Shown here: positions 44,043 to 56,008 of the stretch, piece after piece
How positions within the stretch are numbered: position 1 is the stretch's first letter
Layout: each line of letters starts with the position of its first letter
Assembly (NCBI GenBank): GCA_963281155.1
Contig: CAUJLY010000001.1
Span: 6,882,001-6,946,000, forward strand
Source of the DNA: Rhabditophanes sp. KR3021
Taxonomy: Eukaryota > Nematoda > Chromadorea > Rhabditida > Alloionematidae
Direction: 5' to 3'
DNA: 64,000 nt
Position numbers and translations under genes: made by a program
The notes under the pieces: model-generated
What the model was told of the DNA's origin: nothing
Database searches by the model: none
What the model saw: the letters and a program-made list of their open reading frames with translations, nothing else

Positions 44043-47000
44043 TATTCAAAGACTTTCAATAATAATTTGATAATAACTAAAGTGTTAAGATCTTAGGGAT
44101 TAACAACACGCGATAATGTAAGACTGGCTTTATTAACTAATTGTCTTATATATATGTGTAGTCGGAGAACGCAGACAACATGACGTGCTAACGCATGTAG
44201 GTGTAACATAAAGTAATATCAAAAAATTAAATAAAAAGATAATCAGAACTTTGATAGTAAAATCGTCTTTATTATAAATTTTGATAATGTCCTATCATAT
44301 CTTTCATGGATACTAATATGTTATACCCTCTACTCGAATTTCATATAAAGTATTGGAAAGGTACTGTTGTATACTAAGTTTTACTTAATTTATTTATTAA
44401 CATATTAATTTCGATGCAATCGTCATCGTTTTATTCATATTTTTTATATATTTAAAGGTTGATTTTGCCTGCAAAGTCAGTCTGTTTTAGTACAATAAAA
44501 TTATTTATTTGTGTTCCTATGTCTGGAGCTGGCTCAAATAAGAGTGAAGATAGCAAGGTGATAAGTGACGGCGATAAGACTAAACAATTAACTGATTAAT
44601 TTTAAAAATTTCGATTAAATAATTTGTTGTTCAACCCAGATTTAATCCTTTTCAAAGATGTTACTCCATGGTTAGTAATTCATTAATAGATTTGGTAATT
44701 CTTGAAACGTTGTATTTACAAGATCTACCAAGGAGAAATTTAAAACTGTTTAACACCTAACGTTATAATAATATCAACTCATTTGATGTTACTTTGCTCA
44801 TTATCAAGTTAGAGAACTTTAAAAAATAAAATTAAAAATAGCGGAAATAGATTAACAGTTGTATTTATTAATTTCATTGTGATCACTTTATTAATTAGTT
44901 TGAATGAATAAAATAATTCCTTAATTAGTATTGTATTTTGTTGTTACTGATTAAATTTACACTCAATTTATTATTTTTTTATTACGAAAACAGTTTTTAA
45001 ACATTTATTTTAATGTTTTATCTTCTTATCTTGCAACAAAAAGATACAAGACAAATGAGAAAAGTTAAACATTTAGGGTAACATGTAGTATTAACTATTT
45101 ATTGTCTAGAATGTTTGTTTTCAGATAAAGAAACAAAAATATCTTTTGAACACATTTATCTACATTTACAGATACAATTGTTTTAGCTTTCAACAAAAAA
45201 TTAATGGCTTGTTGTGGTTTTTACAAAGAAGTAGTAGATATGAAATCTAACAAATTTTAAATCAAATTTCAAAAAGTCCAATTTTACATCTTGATGAATT
45301 GTGTTTTTTAAAACACATATATTTAAGTTTCTTAAATAAGTCTTTTTCGTTTATTGTAGATGCTATCTATATTTAATCACAAACAACTCTTGCCCACATC
45401 AAAGATTCTTGTGCCTGATGTCAATTGAAACAAACTTTTCCTGTTCTAAGATGTCTACATTTTTTGCTTTAAAAAAACATTTATTCAAAAACTGGTCGAA
45501 AGCTTTGAAAATTAGCTTATATTTAAAAACTTGATTATGATTATCCCTTTTAGATGTTCAGAAATCCATTTCATTCTATTCATAACAAATATTGTTCTTT
45601 AATTGTCAATTTTATATATATGCACCTAACTAAGTGACTAAATAGCATTAAATATTATTAGCGTCTTATTCTCTATCTGACGCAACTCCTAAATTATTCC
45701 AATTTGTTACATTTATATCATATGGTATGGTTTCTTCTTTCAAATCTATCATAATCTGGCACCACATTTATTAGAAATATAATTTTGTCACGAACTTTCC
45801 CTTTCCGTACATCATAATTTTTTCGAAAATATTTGTATTTTAAAATAATTTCATTTATAATCTTTCTCTTTCAAGGATATACTTTTACTTCTTTAGAATA
45901 AAATTGATAAAAATAATTTTATTATTTGGTTAATATATTTTAAAATACTTGCGTGACTCTTTTTTAACATGCCATTGATATAATATGGAATTGGGCAGAA
46001 TATGATAAAGGGAAAGACTACTATTTTATAGAAATTAAGAGAGGTGGGAATTTCAGTAACAATTAAAGACACGAATCCCACACTCTAATATTCATATAAA
46101 AATAAAAGTAATGGATTTGTCATTCTTAAAAGGTTTGAATGAAAAAAACATATTCCTTTGAACAATTCGTCAAAATGTCTTAATGAGCTTCTTTGGTAAA
46201 TGTTGGGACAATACTGTTTAATAATAAGTATTTCATACTTTAAAATATACACTTTTTCAATATCTTTGCTTCCTTATTAATATGCAAATGAGCCCATCTT
46301 TTAAAGAAGAATAATTCGAATTTTTTATCATTTGATTAAATCTTAATATATATGCACATAATATTTCCTTTCTAGAGACACTTAATCCATGTAGCCACTT
46401 TTTTTGATAACTATATCATTCATCTTATTCATGAACCATATCAATCGTCGAGACGTTTTCTTTGACCCTGTTAAACCTTAGTCTTTATACAAATAAATAG
46501 TCATAATCAGTTAGATTCATTACCAAACTGATATGTTCTAAACAATCAGAAATTACCCTAAGAAACTTTGCACCCACCCACATTCCTTTGAGATTTAAAT
46601 GCTTACGCGTATATTCAGTATACTTAGACTCTACATACCCTTTTTCAAAAACACTCATCTTTGTTGCCATTTTATACAAAAATGGTGTTCTCAATTTAGA
46701 AGCTGTTAAAAATGTACTCTTTCCATCATCATTTAAAAGATTTTATATTTACGACAAATTTTCATCTTCATAATTATACTGACCCCAAAAATAGATGATA
46801 CTACATGTCAAGGAAAATAAATGTGTAGTGCGTATTATATACAAATTGTTGCATCTTCTTTTTCCTCACCAAAAAATGATACATAACTATCTATTTATTT
46901 AAAATGAAGATATATAAACTTTAATATTTAGTTTTAGTTGGACACCAAACACAACAAATGTACTACACACTGTTATTTGTAGGATGTTTATATATTATGG

Positions 47001-48294
47001 AAAGAACTTCTTTTCTGCATCTCCACAAAGATTGTGACAAACTTTTTTTATTATTATTTTGGGTGTAGGCGAGAATAAACTACCACCAACTATAGCCAAA
47101 ACATTTTTAATAGCTAAAGGAGGTTGAGAAATTCGCATTTAAATACATTGTAGAACCACTTCGTTATTACCTTTTTTATCATTACAAAATGTATAAAGAA
47201 CAACCAATAGCCAATTTCTATTTTTTCCTTTATTCGCCTCCTTAATCTTTCTTATGATGTTTCAACTGCTTTTGAAACTTTAATTGCAGTTTTATTAAAT
47301 ACGAGACTAAATTTATACAATTTTGGAATTTAAAGAAATTGAAACTATATATTCTACATGCATATACATTCTTTCGTTTCTTCGTTTCCAATTGTATTCA
47401 CTTTGTAGAGTATTAAAAAAGAATAAAGGAAGTACATTACATTAATAGCTCCTAATAATTACACTTTATTAGTTGAATATTTATTTATTTCCTTCAATAC
47501 AAGCTCCATTAAAAGTATATAATCATGGAGCAATCTTTCTAATTGGTATAGTATTCAAACACATATATTTCATTTTTACATAATGACCTCAACACATTTT
47601 TTATCTAAAAAGAAACTCTTCTATGATATTCACTTAATCCATAAGAAAAAATCATCTAGCTAATTTAGCATTACTCTAGGCATACTTTTTGCGACAAAAA
47701 TTAATTTAACCGAAAAATGAATCTCATTCAAAGAGTGCCTTTATTCGAAAAAGAAGACATACTCTTTGTGAATCTGCGTTTCGTTGCCACTGCCAGTGGA
47801 GAGTTTAATATTAATACTTATTTATTAGAAAATAAGCGACAACCACTTTTTTAATGCATTCTAAGCTATACTACGAACTGACTTCTTCTCCCTTTCCTTC
47901 AACAATTTAAACTTCCTGTCAACTTTATACTTGATACATGTTTGTTTTTTTATGATTCAATTATTCTATAAATTCAAATCACATATCAAACTTGTAAAAA
48001 ATTTACAGATATTGTTTTACCTCCTATAGTTTAAAATTAGCAAATATGTTAGAAACAAAAATTCTTTACTTTTCCAAATAAAGCGATAAATAAAAAAATT
48101 AGATGTCCGATTGCCCCTTTTATATTGTTTTGTTGCTTCTTCATCATAACAAAAAAATATATTTTTTAGATAAAAAATATTCACTTTTATTTTGTTCAAT
48201 AACAAAATATTAATTTTAAATATAGTGAATAATCTTTAATTTTGCCACTTATATATTCGTGGAACAAAGACATAGTCTAATTTGATTTGAAGAA
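44043..48294. other. Gene-poor AT-rich stretch
   Basis: About 4.25 kb with no convincing gene. Two small islands stand out: a 26-codon frame at 44519-44599 (MSGAGSNKSEDSKVISDGDK) with a better base mix, and a 45-codon frame with two hairpins at 47717-47854. Other frames of 60-70 codons are random-looking. No transposon, tRNA or CRISPR-like array is visible. Confidence 0.45.
47717..47854 (+). other. Small conserved-looking island: 45-codon frame with two hairpins
   Basis: In the middle of an AT desert a GC-richer segment reads MNLIQRVPLFEKEDILFVNL and ends LLENKRQPLF. The same DNA has two perfect inverted repeats: CAAAGAGT (47729-47736) with ACTCTTTG (47761-47768), and CCACT-GCC-AGTGG (47787-47799). 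It could be a short peptide gene, a lone exon, or a structured RNA. No flanking splice partners were found. Confidence 0.3.
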
Positions 48295-49161
48295 ATGACA
48301 TCAGAGGATATGAACGTTGAGGAGTTGTTTGATACGTTGAGGAAAAACCACCAATGGCCGTTTAATCCTGATTTGGGTATTTATACATTCAAGGGAGGTA
48401 GGAATCATCCGGATGCTATGTCAGTGGGAATGGATTTGATTGATAGTACAAAGAGAGTGGTTTTGAAGACAAATCCGAGTGCTTTTTACTATAATTTCTC
48501 GGATTCAGTTAGTATTGATAGCTTTAATCAGGTGAGTAATTACAACACACATTTTATCATAATTATTCAGATTTCGGACAGAATATGTTTAACAACAACT
48601 TCGCCATCAAATTTATTGAACAACTCACAATCACTAACCGAAGACATTAAATTGTTTTTCTTTTGCAACGGGTTTTGTTGCGAAACAGAATGCTGCAACA
48701 TGAATTCTCTTCTCCTGACCCTACTAATTTTATTTATCGCTCTACTGGTATTAATCTGCATGGCTCTCATAATGATATGGAATCAAAAGTCAAAGGCTAA
48801 ACTTTTCGACTATGGGCAGGTAAATGGAGGTTACGACGAGGAAAGATTTAGTGAAGTACAAGATGACTATTACATCGATGACAATGAAGCCGAGGGAGCC
48901 ATATACTATCCGTCCATTTACGACCAAGACAATGAAACTAATCTACACCCAAAGATGACAAAAATTGCCGTAGCATGCAAGACAAACTCCATATTTGCTA
49001 AGGCTAATACAGTCAAAACTTTTATCTTCTCAAGTGGTTCCTCGTTTGGTCTAGGAAGCCATTGTAATAATGATAGGATGCTTTTATGTGAAGATGAAGG
49101 ATTACCTGACGTCATGGAAATGGACGATGAATCTCTAATATCGGAAGGTACATTTGTGTAA
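48295..49161 (+). CDS. Single-pass membrane protein with cysteine cluster before the membrane span
   Basis: No family name assigned. Exons 48295-48531 and 48571-49161, 39-nt intron in phase 0 (CAG/GTGAGT...ATTCAG), 275 residues. The N-terminal half lacks an obvious signal peptide (MTSEDMNVEELFDTLRKNHQ), but carries N-glycosylation sequons (NFS, NNS). A compact cysteine knot-like motif (FFCNGFCCETECCN) directly precedes a strong membrane span (SLLLTLLILFIALLVLICMA). The cytoplasmic tail is acidic and Tyr-rich. The arrangement of clustered CC just before a span recalls small Shisa/CX-type nematode membrane proteins. Because the intron is a multiple of three without a stop, an unspliced form would insert 13 residues. 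Confidence 0.65.
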   Translation: MTSEDMNVEELFDTLRKNHQWPFNPDLGIYTFKGGRNHPDAMSVGMDLIDSTKRVVLKTNPSAFYYNFSDSVSIDSFNQVSNYNTHFIIIIQISDRICLTTTSPSNLLNNSQSLTEDIKLFFFCNGFCCETECCNMNSLLLTLLILFIALLVLICMALIMIWNQKSKAKLFDYGQVNGGYDEERFSEVQDDYYIDDNEAEGAIYYPSIYDQDNETNLHPKMTKIAVACKTNSIFAKANTVKTFIFSSGSSFGLGSHCNNDRMLLCEDEGLPDVMEMDDESLISEGTFV

Positions 49162-49952
49162 CATTTTCTCGGAATTATCCTGGCAAATATCTATTGTTAG
49201 CAAACCTTTTTACATTCTGTTTTTTGTTGGCAATAAGGTATTACGTAGGATAAAAATGCTTATATAAAAAACATGTATCTATCCACCAAATTTGTCAACT
49301 GTTATTGTTTATTGCGAAAAAGCGAAATTCTTTTACCACTCCAGAAGGACTTATAAAAAGTCCCTTTACTTGTTATCAAAGTTAACTAACTAAACTATTA
49401 TTAGAATTAATATCTTTTTCAAATTGTAAATAATTTATGCAATAATAAAATAGATTAAATTTGCGTTTTTGTAATGAGTTTGTGTTGTGCCATTAGATTT
49501 AAGTGGTGTTTTTATATATCACACATTTTGGATACTTTAATAATCAGGTATTAGCTGTGGTTGAAAGGAAATATTAATGTTCAGATATCATATATCTATG
49601 CTACATTAAAAATCTTACTTTTAATAATGTATGACATGTGTATAACGAGGAAAACTTGAACATACATCTATCCACTCCTATTCCTTAAAGCCATTTACTA
49701 ATCGGGTTTTCAATGTTTTCAAAATTGCATGCATGTATATACTTTCGCCTTTTTGTGTAACTCATTAGTGTATACCTTTCTATATATTGAAATTTAATGA
49801 AATGTGTCTTTGTTTATTGAATTTTAAGGTTGGCAAAGTTTGTTGTTGAAGACACATCAATATAGGTATTAAAATGTTGAGATGCGTACAGATATTTTAT
49901 TGGTATTTTCTGCTATTAAGCAAAGATTGATTAAAATTTATTTTAGATTATT
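49162..49952. other. Intergenic region
   Basis: About 0.8 kb, AT-rich, upstream of the kinase gene. A TTTTAG acceptor-like site lies at 49941-49946, just before the kinase ATG. No other feature seen. Confidence 0.45.
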
Positions 49953-51091
49953 ATGGAACGTTATGAACGATTAACCAAGGTCGGGGAGGGCAGTTACGGG
50001 GTTGTAAGTAATTTATTTTATTTTTCAAATATAATTTACTTAAGGTATATCGCTGCCGCCACCGTGAAACAGGCCTAATCGTAGCCATCAAAAAATTCAC
50101 CGAAAGCGAGGACGATCCGGCCATCAAAAAAATAGCTATGCGTGAAGTTCGAATGCTCAAACAACTAAAACATCCAAACCTGATAAACTTATTCGAAGTG
50201 TTCAAAAGAAACCGAAAAATACATTTGGTCTTTGAGTATTGCGAAAGAACCGTCTTAGATGACTTGGAGAAATATCCGGCAGGATGCCCTGAACCGTTAA
50301 TTAAAAAAACTATTTATCAGTTGATTCAGGGAGTTAATTTTTGCCATAAATTGAACGTGCTGCATAGAGACATAAAGCCAGAAAATATTTTAATATCACA
50401 AGATTCTGTTAAATTGGCTGATTTCGGGTTTGCCAGGACTATGAGTAAGTACCAACAAATCGTTGTTTATGGGGTAAATATTTATTGTTTAGATTCAAAT
50501 GAACTTTACACAGATTATGTTGCCACTCGATGGTATAGATGCCCAGAGTTGTTGGTTGCAGATGTTGACTATGGCACACCCGTAGACATTTGGGCAATTG
50601 GCTGTGTATTGGCAGAAATGATTTTAGGAGATGCTATCTGGCCAGGGCGAAGTGACATCGACCAATTATATTTAATTATCAAGACAATGGGCAATTTAAT
50701 TGAAAGGCATGCTGTTTATTTTCATGAGAATCCTTATTACCGGGGACTATCTATTCCCTCTCCTGATCAGATAATCACTTTGGATGTCAAGTTTGCTGAG
50801 TATTCCAGTGCAACTTTGGATATTTTAAAGAAATGCTTTCAAATGAATCCTGAAAAAAGAGCCTCTGCTTCTGAACTTCTCACCCATCCGTACTTTCAAG
50901 GTGTTCAATTGCCAATTATTGACACTCAACCACAGGACAATATTTTCAAAAGGAAGACTAATAATGCCCTTCCAATGATTCCACAGACTAGTACTGTCAA
51001 CAGCCCATTAATGGAAAATAAAGAAAAGAAAAATTTTATCTTTTCCAATTTGACAAACAATGTTCGTGGAGGGTATTTGCCAATGATTTAG
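49953..51091 (+). CDS. cdkl-1: Cyclin-dependent kinase-like protein kinase (CDKL1 type)
   Basis: Ser/Thr kinase of the CDKL family, which works at cilia in animals. Exons 49953-50003, 50045-50444 and 50493-51091; introns 41 and 48 nt; 349 residues. Motifs: the glycine loop GEGSYGVVY, VAIKKF with Lys33, AMREVRMLKQLKHPNLINL (the CDKL form of the PSTAIRE-region helix), HRDIKPENIL with Asp126, DFGFARTM with Asp143, the MAPK-like TDY activation motif in YTDYVATRWYR, and VDIWAIGCVLAEM. All catalytic residues are intact. The second intron falls in the activation segment; it is 48 nt, open, and if retained would add 16 residues before TDY. C-terminal tail beyond the kinase domain is short. Symbol by homology. 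Confidence 0.92.
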
Positions 51092-52114
51092 TAAAGTATG
51101 TTTAAGCCGTGAAGTGGCTAATTATTTTTAAATTTATCTAATTATACTAAGATTTGTAATGTACTACAATAAATGTTTTTTAATTAATGTTTATGCACTG
51201 AAATATTAATTGTAGCAGCCCTATCGATAGTGCAAAAAACTGTTCTTTGAAAAAGATTTGTCATTAAAATGATGTGTCATCTAAATAGTTAATGGAAAAA
51301 ACTAAATATTTAACATACGAATGCGCATTTCAAAAAAGCATTGACGTATAAATTGATATTTTGTGATTATTCATAACAACATAAAGTTACTCATGTTGAT
51401 ATTATCCATTTAAATATTGAACTGTTACATTGTTGTATGTGTTTGTTTTATCAAAAACATGGCAATCTTTTAACGCAATATGAAAATAAATTGTTTAAAG
51501 GTATTCATTTACTTCTATCTGGATTTGATGAAAAAACGAATAAGAAAGGTTTAACTTTAATAAAATGGATTATAAACATTAATACCAATTAAATAAGATT
51601 TAAGACCCCGAAATTCTCCAGAGTAAAAACTATAAGATTTAGGGCTGGCGTATGTGTCACGTAGTTTTTATAAAGGACTTTATTAATCTTAAAGTAAAAC
51701 GAATGCAACGGGTTTGATACAATAATTATTGGCATTAAAATAATATATATGCAAATCAAATTTGACATGTAATAAAATCAAACAATCATCATAATATAAT
51801 TTTGATGTTAAATACTAAAATGCTAAAAAACTTGGGAGAATGTGTATGTCATGAATAACAAACTATTACAGCAAGAATATTTCTCGCAACGTATATATTT
51901 AAGATGGACATTGAGTATGGAAGATATTACTATTAACCCTACTCTCACGATGAATGTTTGTTACACGGAAAAGTAGTTCACTAAAATGAGCCAATCACTC
52001 GATTTAAAGGTCATTTATGCGTATACGATTATTTTAAAATGTTGATTTCTTTACTGATGCACTTATCTATACTCATAATTTGATCTATTTCAGTCAAGAC
52101 TTGAAGCTGTTTAA
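51092..52114. other. Intergenic region
   Basis: About 1 kb of AT-rich DNA. A TTTCAG acceptor-like site at about 52088-52093 precedes the next ATG by 21 nt. Nothing else seen. Confidence 0.45.
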
Positions 52115-52528
52115 ATGACACATAAACATGCCAAACCAGTTGCAGCTCGTCCGAGAGGGAAGGGAAAACGAAAAGATCAAAATCTAATATGTTATTGTAA
52201 AATCAATACTGCCTTTGAGATACTGTTTGATAAGCATCTCAAAGATGAAACAATGCACGAGTTGAACCTCCTTCGACTTTTTTTCACCCACGGTGATTTT
52301 AGCAGGCATAAATTGCCTCTACAATCCTTCAAAATAATTGGGCGTGAACTATATCGAGTAACCAATGTTTACAATAAGACTGTTTTTAAACAGTACATCG
52401 GATTTATCTTCTTTGACGATCCTCAACACATACCGGAAGACAAAGACAAGTATGAGGCAATTTTTAATGTGGTTCAACGAGCAGCAGCAGGATTGGCCAA
52501 GTCTAGAAAAATAGTTAACCTTATTTAA
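52115..52528 (+). CDS. Unrecognised 137-residue basic-start protein
   Basis: Not recognised. Single exon. The N-terminal 20 residues are strongly basic (KPVAARPRGKGKRKDQN), which may direct it to nucleus or RNA. The rest is a compact mixed domain: KINTAFEILFDKHLKDETMH, then LPLQSFKIIGRELYRVTNVY, a YIGFIFFDDP strand-turn, and a C-terminal helix KYEAIFNVVQRAAAGLAKSR. No signal peptide or membrane span. An acceptor-like TTTCAG upstream suggests a spliced 5' leader. The second copy of the hairpin element lies about 165 nt beyond its stop. Confidence 0.55.
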   Translation: MTHKHAKPVAARPRGKGKRKDQNLICYCKINTAFEILFDKHLKDETMHELNLLRLFFTHGDFSRHKLPLQSFKIIGRELYRVTNVYNKTVFKQYIGFIFFDDPQHIPEDKDKYEAIFNVVQRAAAGLAKSRKIVNLI

Positions 52529-53481
52529 TTTATATCTATTTGCTATAATAAATTTTTTATTTATGTTGTTCCAATTTCTTGCTTTTTAAAATATTTCCAA
52601 TAAACACACACAATTATATGAAATATGTTTATTTAAAGTAATGATATCCTAATATACCGATAAAGTATATATGTCTAGAATGATTTAATGTGTTTTAGTT
52701 GTTACTTATGTAAGGTCGATGTCCTTACTCATCGATCCTTATAGCAATATTAAATTAAACATGCCTACAAAAATAGTCCTTTAACTTGTTACACATTAAT
52801 AAAAAATACAATATACATATTTTGTAAGTCTCTAAATGTGTCATCATAACGACTTAAATTCTTTTTAATATATCTATTTGAAGCCTTTTATTAAAACATT
52901 ATTTTGACGATTATTTTTTTTAATGCTCATACATATTCTTCACAACTCCTCAGAAAAAAATGAAAAGTATACATTTTCTAACCCAAATTTATTTATACAG
53001 AGGGATAATATAATTAAGATTCAGGAACAAAGATACTTAAAAACGACCGGATAAATTGCCGCTTTTGAAAAAACATCTAAGTTCTAAACTTCATGGATAT
53101 CTTAAGGAACTTCAGTGATTTAATGAAAGCATCTAATTTTTATTCATGAATTTTGACAATTTAAAATACAAAAAAGTGTAAGCGTCGTTTAATAACACTT
53201 CGTTAAAGAATATTAAGCATTTGTTGCTCAACATTTGTTATTATAATTTGTTTATATTAAAAAAAATAGAAAACACTAGGATTATCGCTTAATTTATGCT
53301 GATAAAATCTGACCCGCCATAAGTAAATGATCATAAGCGGATAAACAAAGTTTTGGGACAGTTGAAACATCATTATTTTCCCCATTAATGTATAATCCAT
53401 GAAAAAAATTTGAAAAATAAGTTTCGGAGAAAGTATATAATGAATAGTGAAATATTATTATCAACATTAAAAATTTGTAAC
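52529..53481. other. Intergenic region with hairpin element
   Basis: About 0.95 kb between a small unknown gene and the astacin gene. It contains the second copy of the dispersed hairpin at 52693-52746. Otherwise AT-rich. Confidence 0.45.
52693..52746 (+). repeat. Dispersed hairpin element, copy 2
   Basis: Reverse-complement counterpart of 42131-42184 with only scattered differences over about 54 nt. Read on the plus strand the core is AAGGTCGATG, loop TCCTTACT, then CATCGATCCTT. It lies downstream of the gene ending at 52528, in the same sense as the first copy relative to the innexin. Confidence 0.6.
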
Positions 53482-55089
53482 ATGAATCTTTTGATGATTC
53501 TATTTTGGCTTCTAGGTCTTTTCATTTCTACCGAAGGAGTAAGTTAAATCTTTTAAAATAAAATTATCAAGAGCTTTCAGATGAAACTATCCGAAAAAAC
53601 AGAAAAGACAAAGTCAATGCTTCCACCGGAAGATTTAGAAGCATTCACGGCACTTAGGGGGCAATTGTATGCAATGTCTGGGATACAACAACAAATATTC
53701 TCAAAAAGTAAAAAGGATGGTGATGCAGAATACACACCTAAGAATCGAAGTGATGATGATGACGTCAAAGACTCACCAATGCAAAATCCCAATTTGTTTC
53801 AAGGAGATATGATGTTGACTCCAGATCAATCAGAAAATGTTGTAACCTCACTTAAAGATCAATTACAAAATATACTTAAGGGTGTTGGTGATGCTGTTAA
53901 GGAACTCACTGGAGGCCTGGATGATGCTATTGGTGGGCCTGTTGGTGAACTTGTCAGTGAAGTTGGTAATAAAGTTGGTGGAATTATTGGCAGCCTTTTA
54001 GATAATGGAGAAACTGTTTCCAAAAAAGAAAAAAGATCCCTAAAGACTCCATTGAGCTACGAATGGGCATTCCCAATTAAATACTATCTTTCTCCATCTC
54101 TTGCAGCTACAACTAGAACCATGATCGACAGTGCTCTTGCTGATATCCAAGCTAACACGTGTGTGAAATATGTTAAACAAGCTTCTCCTATTTCTGGTAC
54201 CCCCGGCATAAATGTAATCTACTCTGATGGTTGTTGGTCTTATGTTGGTCGAATTTACTCTAATCAACCCCAAGATTTAAGTCTCGGGGAAGGTTGCCAA
54301 TGGAATGGAGTTATTCAACATGAATTTGGGCATTCCCTTGGTCTTGAACACGAACAGCAAAGACCAGACAGGGATGGTTCGATTTACGTTTATCCTGCAA
54401 ATATGATGCCAGGTAGTGAAGATCAATTTGTCAAGGCTTCTGTTGGTTCAGTTAAAGACTTTGGGGTTGCTTTTGATATGGGTAGTACTATGTTGTATGG
54501 AAGTTATGATTTTAGTTCCAATGGCCAGAAAACAATGGCACCGAAAAACGCAAACTTTGCAGAAGATTTGGGACAATATACAAGATTATCATTTTCGGAC
54601 TTTAAAATTTTGGCTTTTTACTATTGTAATACAACTTGCGCTACTAAAATTACTTGCCAAAATGGAGGATATCAAAATCCAAATTCATGCGCTCAGTGTC
54701 TTTGTCCAAATGGATTCGCAGGAACTCTTTGTACTGGCGTTAAATCAACTGGAGCAGCTTGTGGAACTACTGAGTTAAAAGCAACAGCCACTGCCCAAAC
54801 ATTAACAAAGACTGGAGCCATTAATTGTTATTTCAGAATTACCACAGATGCCGGCTACAAAATCAAAATCATTGTTAGTTCATACAAAGTATCAACTGCA
54901 GACCCATGTGTTGTTGGAAAGGGGCTAGAAATTAAATACCTACCAGATATGGCTAATTCGGGTAATGCTTTCTGTGGTACCAGCACTGCAGCCAAAACAA
55001 TAACAACGGCAACAAATTTGGCATTGATTCACTTCCCAGGAGTAGCTTCTACACATACTTTTTCATTGACTTATCAAAGAGTTGCTTAA
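53482..55089 (+). CDS. Astacin family zinc metalloprotease (NAS type) with EGF and CUB domains
   Basis: Secreted peptidase of family M12A. Exons 53482-53538 and 53581-55089 (42-nt phase-0 intron), 521 residues. Signal peptide encoded exactly by exon 1 (MNLLMILFWLLGLFISTEG). The prodomain includes the aspartate-switch motif LFQGDM and ends at a basic site KKEKR; between them is an unusual Gly-rich amphipathic insert (ILKGVGDAVKELTGGLDDAI). The catalytic domain has the full zinc motif HEFGHSLGLEHEQQRPDRD (His266, Glu267, His270, His276). The Met-turn reads STMLYG rather than the usual S-x-M-H-Y-G, keeping the methionine and tyrosine. An EGF-like module (CQNGGYQN...CLCPNGFAGTLC) and a CUB-like C-terminus follow. 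Likely active; substrates unknown. Confidence 0.93.
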
Positions 55090-56008
55090 ATGATTTTTAT
55101 GTCCTTACTAGATATAAGTTTGTGAAAAAATCTTTCAATCCATGAAACTGTTTTTAATTTATTATGTTTATTAATGTGATTACTTCTATTGGGGCGTATC
55201 AACTTACTAATAAGAATTCTTGCGAACCACATATGTCTATTCAATTAAATATGTACAATTTGCTACATATGTGTCACCATAGTTCTTTTTTAATTAAACA
55301 ATGATGGGCTGTTTGTTTTGTAAATTATCGTTGAAAGTGCAAAAAATGTTATTTAAAAAAGATTTGTCATTAATATACTAAACCATCTACTTGCATTATG
55401 TTAAAAAGAGTAGACATTAAATGGGAAGATCAGCAAATGTGATAATGATGTGCACCATGTCAAACTATCAATTTCAACAAACTGAAACATTAACCATAAA
55501 AAATATACATCTAATGCTCGCTCACAAAAAATATCGTTATTTCTTAAGTCACACGCTTCTTTCTCATCTATAAATTTTAAATAATATTAAATATACACAA
55601 ATTTTTTAATCTCAGCCATTAAAAGAAGCAAAAGCACACATATATTTCATTACCCAAAATATTGCATACTACCAATGAAGTGCATTTTGTTTTCCTTTCT
55701 TTCATCTTAATCATTACTATAAATATATTAAATGTATCAAAAAACATATAAATTTTATTTGTGTATAGATAGTTTCAGATAACAGCTTTTTATTCTTTGA
55801 TTCAAAATAACTAACATATCATTTATTTTGTTCTCTCCCGTTAACAGATTTGAGATATTAATGATATGTAGATAGATCATTAAATTAGTGGAACCAACAG
55901 CGCCTACACCTAAGTTAGTGTATTATTATTGCTTTAATTTATCATAAAAATATCTACATTTATTGCATAGTTGTAAATTTCCTTTTATTTCAGGTTGATT
56001 TAGGAAAG
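55090..56008. other. Intergenic region
   Basis: About 0.9 kb, AT-rich. A TTTCAG acceptor-like site at 55988-55993 lies 15 nt before the next ATG. No other feature seen. Confidence 0.45.

Noticed and set aside
47729..47768. Loop GCCTTTAT resembling the invariant loop of U5 snRNA
   Set aside because: The invariant loop needs one more U and must be closed directly by a stem; here it is not, and no Sm site follows in the right place.
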